Source: Thiocapsa marina 5811
GTDB taxonomy: Bacteria > Pseudomonadota > Gammaproteobacteria > Chromatiales > Chromatiaceae
DNA: 64,000 bases
Assembly: GCF_000223985.1 (NCBI RefSeq)
Contig: NZ_AFWV01000010.1
Coordinates: 62,001 to 126,000, forward strand
Direction of reading: 5' to 3'
Every line of letters begins with the position of its first letter. Within the stretch, counting starts at the first letter, position 1. Shown piece after piece: positions 61,610-64,000 of this stretch. The notes under the pieces were generated by a model that was not told where the DNA came from, did no database searches, and saw only the letters and a program-made list of their open reading frames with translations. A program made the position numbers and the translations under genes.

Positions 61610-62709
61610 GGATCCTCCATGTCGAGGGCGGGCGTCACCTCTACGGCGGGGCCTATCAGGTCCTGCACCTGCTGCGCGGGCTCGCCGCACGCGGTCACGA
61701 GAATCTGCTCGCCTGCCCCGCCGGATGCGCGCTGGCCGAGGCCGCGGCGCCCGTCGCGCGGGTCTACGGCCTGCCGATGGGGGGCGATCTGGACCTGGCG
61801 ATGGTCGTACGCCTGAGACGCCTCATCCGTGCGAGCCGACCGGATCTGATCCACCTGCACAGCCGTATCGGTGCCGACGTCATGGGCGGCATCGCCGCAC
61901 GCCTCACCGGTGTACCCGTCGTCCACACCCGCCGGGTCGACAACCCCGAACCGCGTTGGATGGTCGCGCTCAAGTACCGACTCTTCGATCGGGTCGTGGC
62001 CATCTCCGAGGGGATTCGCGATGTGCTGCTTGCCGAGGGACTGCCCGCCGAGACGCTGCGGGTCGTGCGCAGCGCGGTCGACTATGCCGCCTACGCCCGA
62101 CCCTGCGCACGCGCCTCGATCGCCGACCGGCTCGGGGCGCCCGAGGATGCGCTCCTGATCGGCGTCGTCGCCCAACTGATTCAGCGCAAGGGGCACGCCG
62201 ACCTAATCGAGGCCCTGCCCCCGTTGCTGGATCGCTATCCCGGTCTTCAAGTGCTCTTCTTCGGGAAGGGGCCGCTCGCGGACACGCTCGCGGCACAGAT
62301 CGATCAAAAGGGTTTGACCGGGCGTATCCGACTCGTCGGATTCCGCGACGATCTCGCCGAGCTCATGCCCTGCCTGGATCTGCTCGTTCACCCGGCGCAC
62401 ATGGAGGGGCTCGGCGTCTCCTTGCTCCAAGCCGCGAGCGCGGGCGTGCCGATCGTCGCGAGCCGCGTCGGCGGTATCCCCGAAGCGGTGCGAGACGGCG
62501 AGAACGGGCTCTTGGTTCCCCCCGGCGACATCACCGCGCTGGGGGCGGCGATCGAGACCCTCCTGACCGACCCCGCGCGGCGTCGAGCACTCGGCGCAGG
62601 CGGACAGACCCTGATGGCGCGGGAGTTCTCCATCGATGCCATGGTGGAAGGCAACCTCGCGGTCTATCGCGAGCTGCCGGCCGAAGGTGCACGCGCCAAG
62701 CCGGAGTGA
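61606..62709 (+). CDS. Family 4 glycosyltransferase
   Basis: A 367-residue GT-B enzyme starting with GTG at 61606: ILHVEGGRHLYGGAYQVLHL, DLIHLHSRIGADVMGGIAAR, VVHTRRVDNPEPRWMVALKY, IGVVAQLIQRKGHADLIEAL, and the EX7E motif in EGLGVSLLQAASAGVPIVAS. Third member of the coupled set ligase-GT9-GT4, so it probably extends the LPS core or a lipid-linked saccharide. Confidence 0.9.
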   Translation: MRILHVEGGRHLYGGAYQVLHLLRGLAARGHENLLACPAGCALAEAAAPVARVYGLPMGGDLDLAMVVRLRRLIRASRPDLIHLHSRIGADVMGGIAARLTGVPVVHTRRVDNPEPRWMVALKYRLFDRVVAISEGIRDVLLAEGLPAETLRVVRSAVDYAAYARPCARASIADRLGAPEDALLIGVVAQLIQRKGHADLIEALPPLLDRYPGLQVLFFGKGPLADTLAAQIDQKGLTGRIRLVGFRDDLAELMPCLDLLVHPAHMEGLGVSLLQAASAGVPIVASRVGGIPEAVRDGENGLLVPPGDITALGAAIETLLTDPARRRALGAGGQTLMAREFSIDAMVEGNLAVYRELPAEGARAKPE

Positions 62710-62892
62710 CGGATTGCGACTTGACCTTTGTAGCCTCGGTGCGCAGGCTTCCCGCATCGTCTTCGCTCGTCGGGCCGACGCGGGCGAGCGCAGAAGACAC
62801 GCCATACACAGTCGCCCGGCACGACGGCCGGCTTCGTATGACGCCGATCCAACCCGACAGGAACGACAGACCGACGACGAATCCAGCACGTT

Positions 62893-63966
62893 ATGTCCGA
62901 TCCATCCAGCATCCAAATAGTCGCCAGCAAGGCCCTCGGCGGTGCCGAGCGCTGGGCGATCAGGTTTAGCCTTGCGCTTGCCGAACGCGGAGCCCCCGTC
63001 GACTTGGCGATCCGCCGCGGCAGCGGTCTCGACGATCTCGACTACGGGGCACTCCAGGTCCATCGCCTACCCTTTCTCACCACCTGGGATCCGCTCTCGC
63101 ACGATGCCGTCTCGCGGACCATCGCCCGGGTCCGCCCGGACATCGTCCAGACCTATATGGGACGTGCCACCCGGTTGACACACCTGAGCCCGTCGAAAGG
63201 GCCGGTCCATCTTGCCCGGCTCGGCGGCTATTACGCACTCGGCCCCTTTCGCCACGCCCACGGCTGGATCGGCAACACCAAGCAGCTCTGCGACTGGATG
63301 GTCCAGAACGGTCTGCCGGCGGATCGCGTCCATCACATCTACAACTTCGCCGAGCCGGTGCATCCGGTGGCCCCGGAGCGGGTGGCCGAGCTGCGTGCCC
63401 GGCACGGCGTTCCGGACGCGGCGTGGGTGATGGTCACCTTGGGGAGGCTGGTCGGCTTCAAGGGGCATCGGCATCTTGTGGATGCGATGGCCCGGCTCCC
63501 GGAGACGATCGCGGGACGACCGCTGCGCCTGGTCGTCGTCGGCGACGGACCCTTGGGGCCAAATCTGCATCGTCAGGCGATCGAGGTCGGACAAGACAAG
63601 CGCATCGTCTGGACCGGATGGCAGAAGGATCCCTCGGCCTATCTGCAGATGGCGGATCTCGTCGTCTTCCCGTCCTTGGACGAGGAGCCGATGGGCAACG
63701 TCATCTTGGAGGCATGGGCCTGGCGCAAGCCCTTGGTGACGGCCAATTTTCGCGGGGCAAGGGAGATCGTGCGGCATGGCGAAGACGGGTGGGCCGTGCC
63801 CTGCGCGGATGCGGGCGGGCTCGCCGAGGGGATTCGTGAGGTCCTGTCCGACCCGACGCTCATGTCGGGCCTTGCCGAGCGCGGCCATGCGCGGGTGCAG
63901 CGCGATTTCAGTCGCGATGTCATCCTGGATCAGTATCTGGCCCTCTATCGGGAGCTTGCCCGCTGA
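62893..63966 (+). CDS. Family 4 glycosyltransferase
   Basis: A 357-residue GT-B enzyme: IQIVASKALGGAERWAIRFS, VRPDIVQTYMGRATRLTHLS, VTLGRLVGFKGHRHLVDAMA, VVVGDGPLGPNLHRQAIEVG and DEEPMGNVILEAWAWRKPLV, where the EX7E motif reads EPMGNVILE. It starts 183 bp after the preceding gene; nothing recognisable lies in that gap. It continues the LPS/EPS locus toward the window end. Confidence 0.9.
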   Translation: MSDPSSIQIVASKALGGAERWAIRFSLALAERGAPVDLAIRRGSGLDDLDYGALQVHRLPFLTTWDPLSHDAVSRTIARVRPDIVQTYMGRATRLTHLSPSKGPVHLARLGGYYALGPFRHAHGWIGNTKQLCDWMVQNGLPADRVHHIYNFAEPVHPVAPERVAELRARHGVPDAAWVMVTLGRLVGFKGHRHLVDAMARLPETIAGRPLRLVVVGDGPLGPNLHRQAIEVGQDKRIVWTGWQKDPSAYLQMADLVVFPSLDEEPMGNVILEAWAWRKPLVTANFRGAREIVRHGEDGWAVPCADAGGLAEGIREVLSDPTLMSGLAERGHARVQRDFSRDVILDQYLALYRELAR

Positions 63967-64000
63967 CGGCATCCTCGCCGCGGCAGCCCCCTGAACCCCG

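Overview
The window is GC-rich, densely coded DNA from a Gram-negative gammaproteobacterium. Gene content points to a purple sulfur bacterium of the Chromatiaceae (Thiocapsa / Allochromatium / Thiorhodococcus group): a membrane pyrophosphatase, his genes running into tatABC, several DUF29 proteins and many palindromic intergenic repeats. No photosynthesis or sulfur-oxidation gene lies here, so the family assignment is an inference.

Layout. 0-3.7 kb: 3' end of a hydantoinase/oxoprolinase-type gene, an acyl-lipid desaturase, an MlaC-like lipid carrier and a hotdog thioesterase. 3.7-11.4 kb: a complete urea ABC transporter (urtA-B-C-D, then urtE) on the minus strand. It is interrupted between urtD and urtE by a DUF29 gene and repeat elements, and is preceded by a clear sigma-54 promoter with an NtrC-type site. 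A secreted Cache-domain protein diverges from urtA. 11.4-18.8 kb: an XRE and a CysB-like LysR regulator, then tatC-tatB-tatA, hisE-hisI-hisA-hisB (hisH and hisF are missing) and pyrD. 19.1-22.3 kb: a Gtr-type O-antigen/envelope glucosylation cassette whose first gene is AT-rich. 22.4-27 kb: an EamA exporter, gatB-gatA-gatC and tRNA-Phe. 27.1-31.9 kb: a decayed vapC and a four-gene CUT1 sugar ABC transporter. 31.9-35.9 kb: K+-dependent-type hppA with a terminator, lpxD and a secreted protein of unknown function translationally coupled to lpxD.

36-42 kb: an RNA m5C methyltransferase, then a RimK-like ATP-grasp ligase (RLAN type) next to a GNAT/C39-peptidase fusion. This pair is a predicted peptide-synthesis or peptide-modification system of unknown product and is the best candidate here for undescribed biology. 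argE follows. 42-47 kb: an accessory patch with a zinc metallopeptidase, Uma2, a pRiA4b ORF-3 protein, a second DUF29 gene and an IS630 transposase. 47-53 kb: a YfhO-like membrane protein, a MazG-like hydrolase, argH, an orphan LytTR regulator and a CPBP protease. 53-64 kb: an LPS/exopolysaccharide locus with an AsnB-type amidotransferase, four GT4 glycosyltransferases, an O-antigen ligase-like protein and a heptosyltransferase. A third DUF29 gene and a Phd/VapC toxin-antitoxin pair are embedded in it.

The most striking non-coding signal is a family of 85-91 bp units with palindromic ends (TTRAA.CGCG ... CGCG.TTYAA). They occur alone or as ~190 bp pairs joined by an AT-rich spacer. They sit exactly at gene borders and often supply the stop codon of the neighbouring gene.
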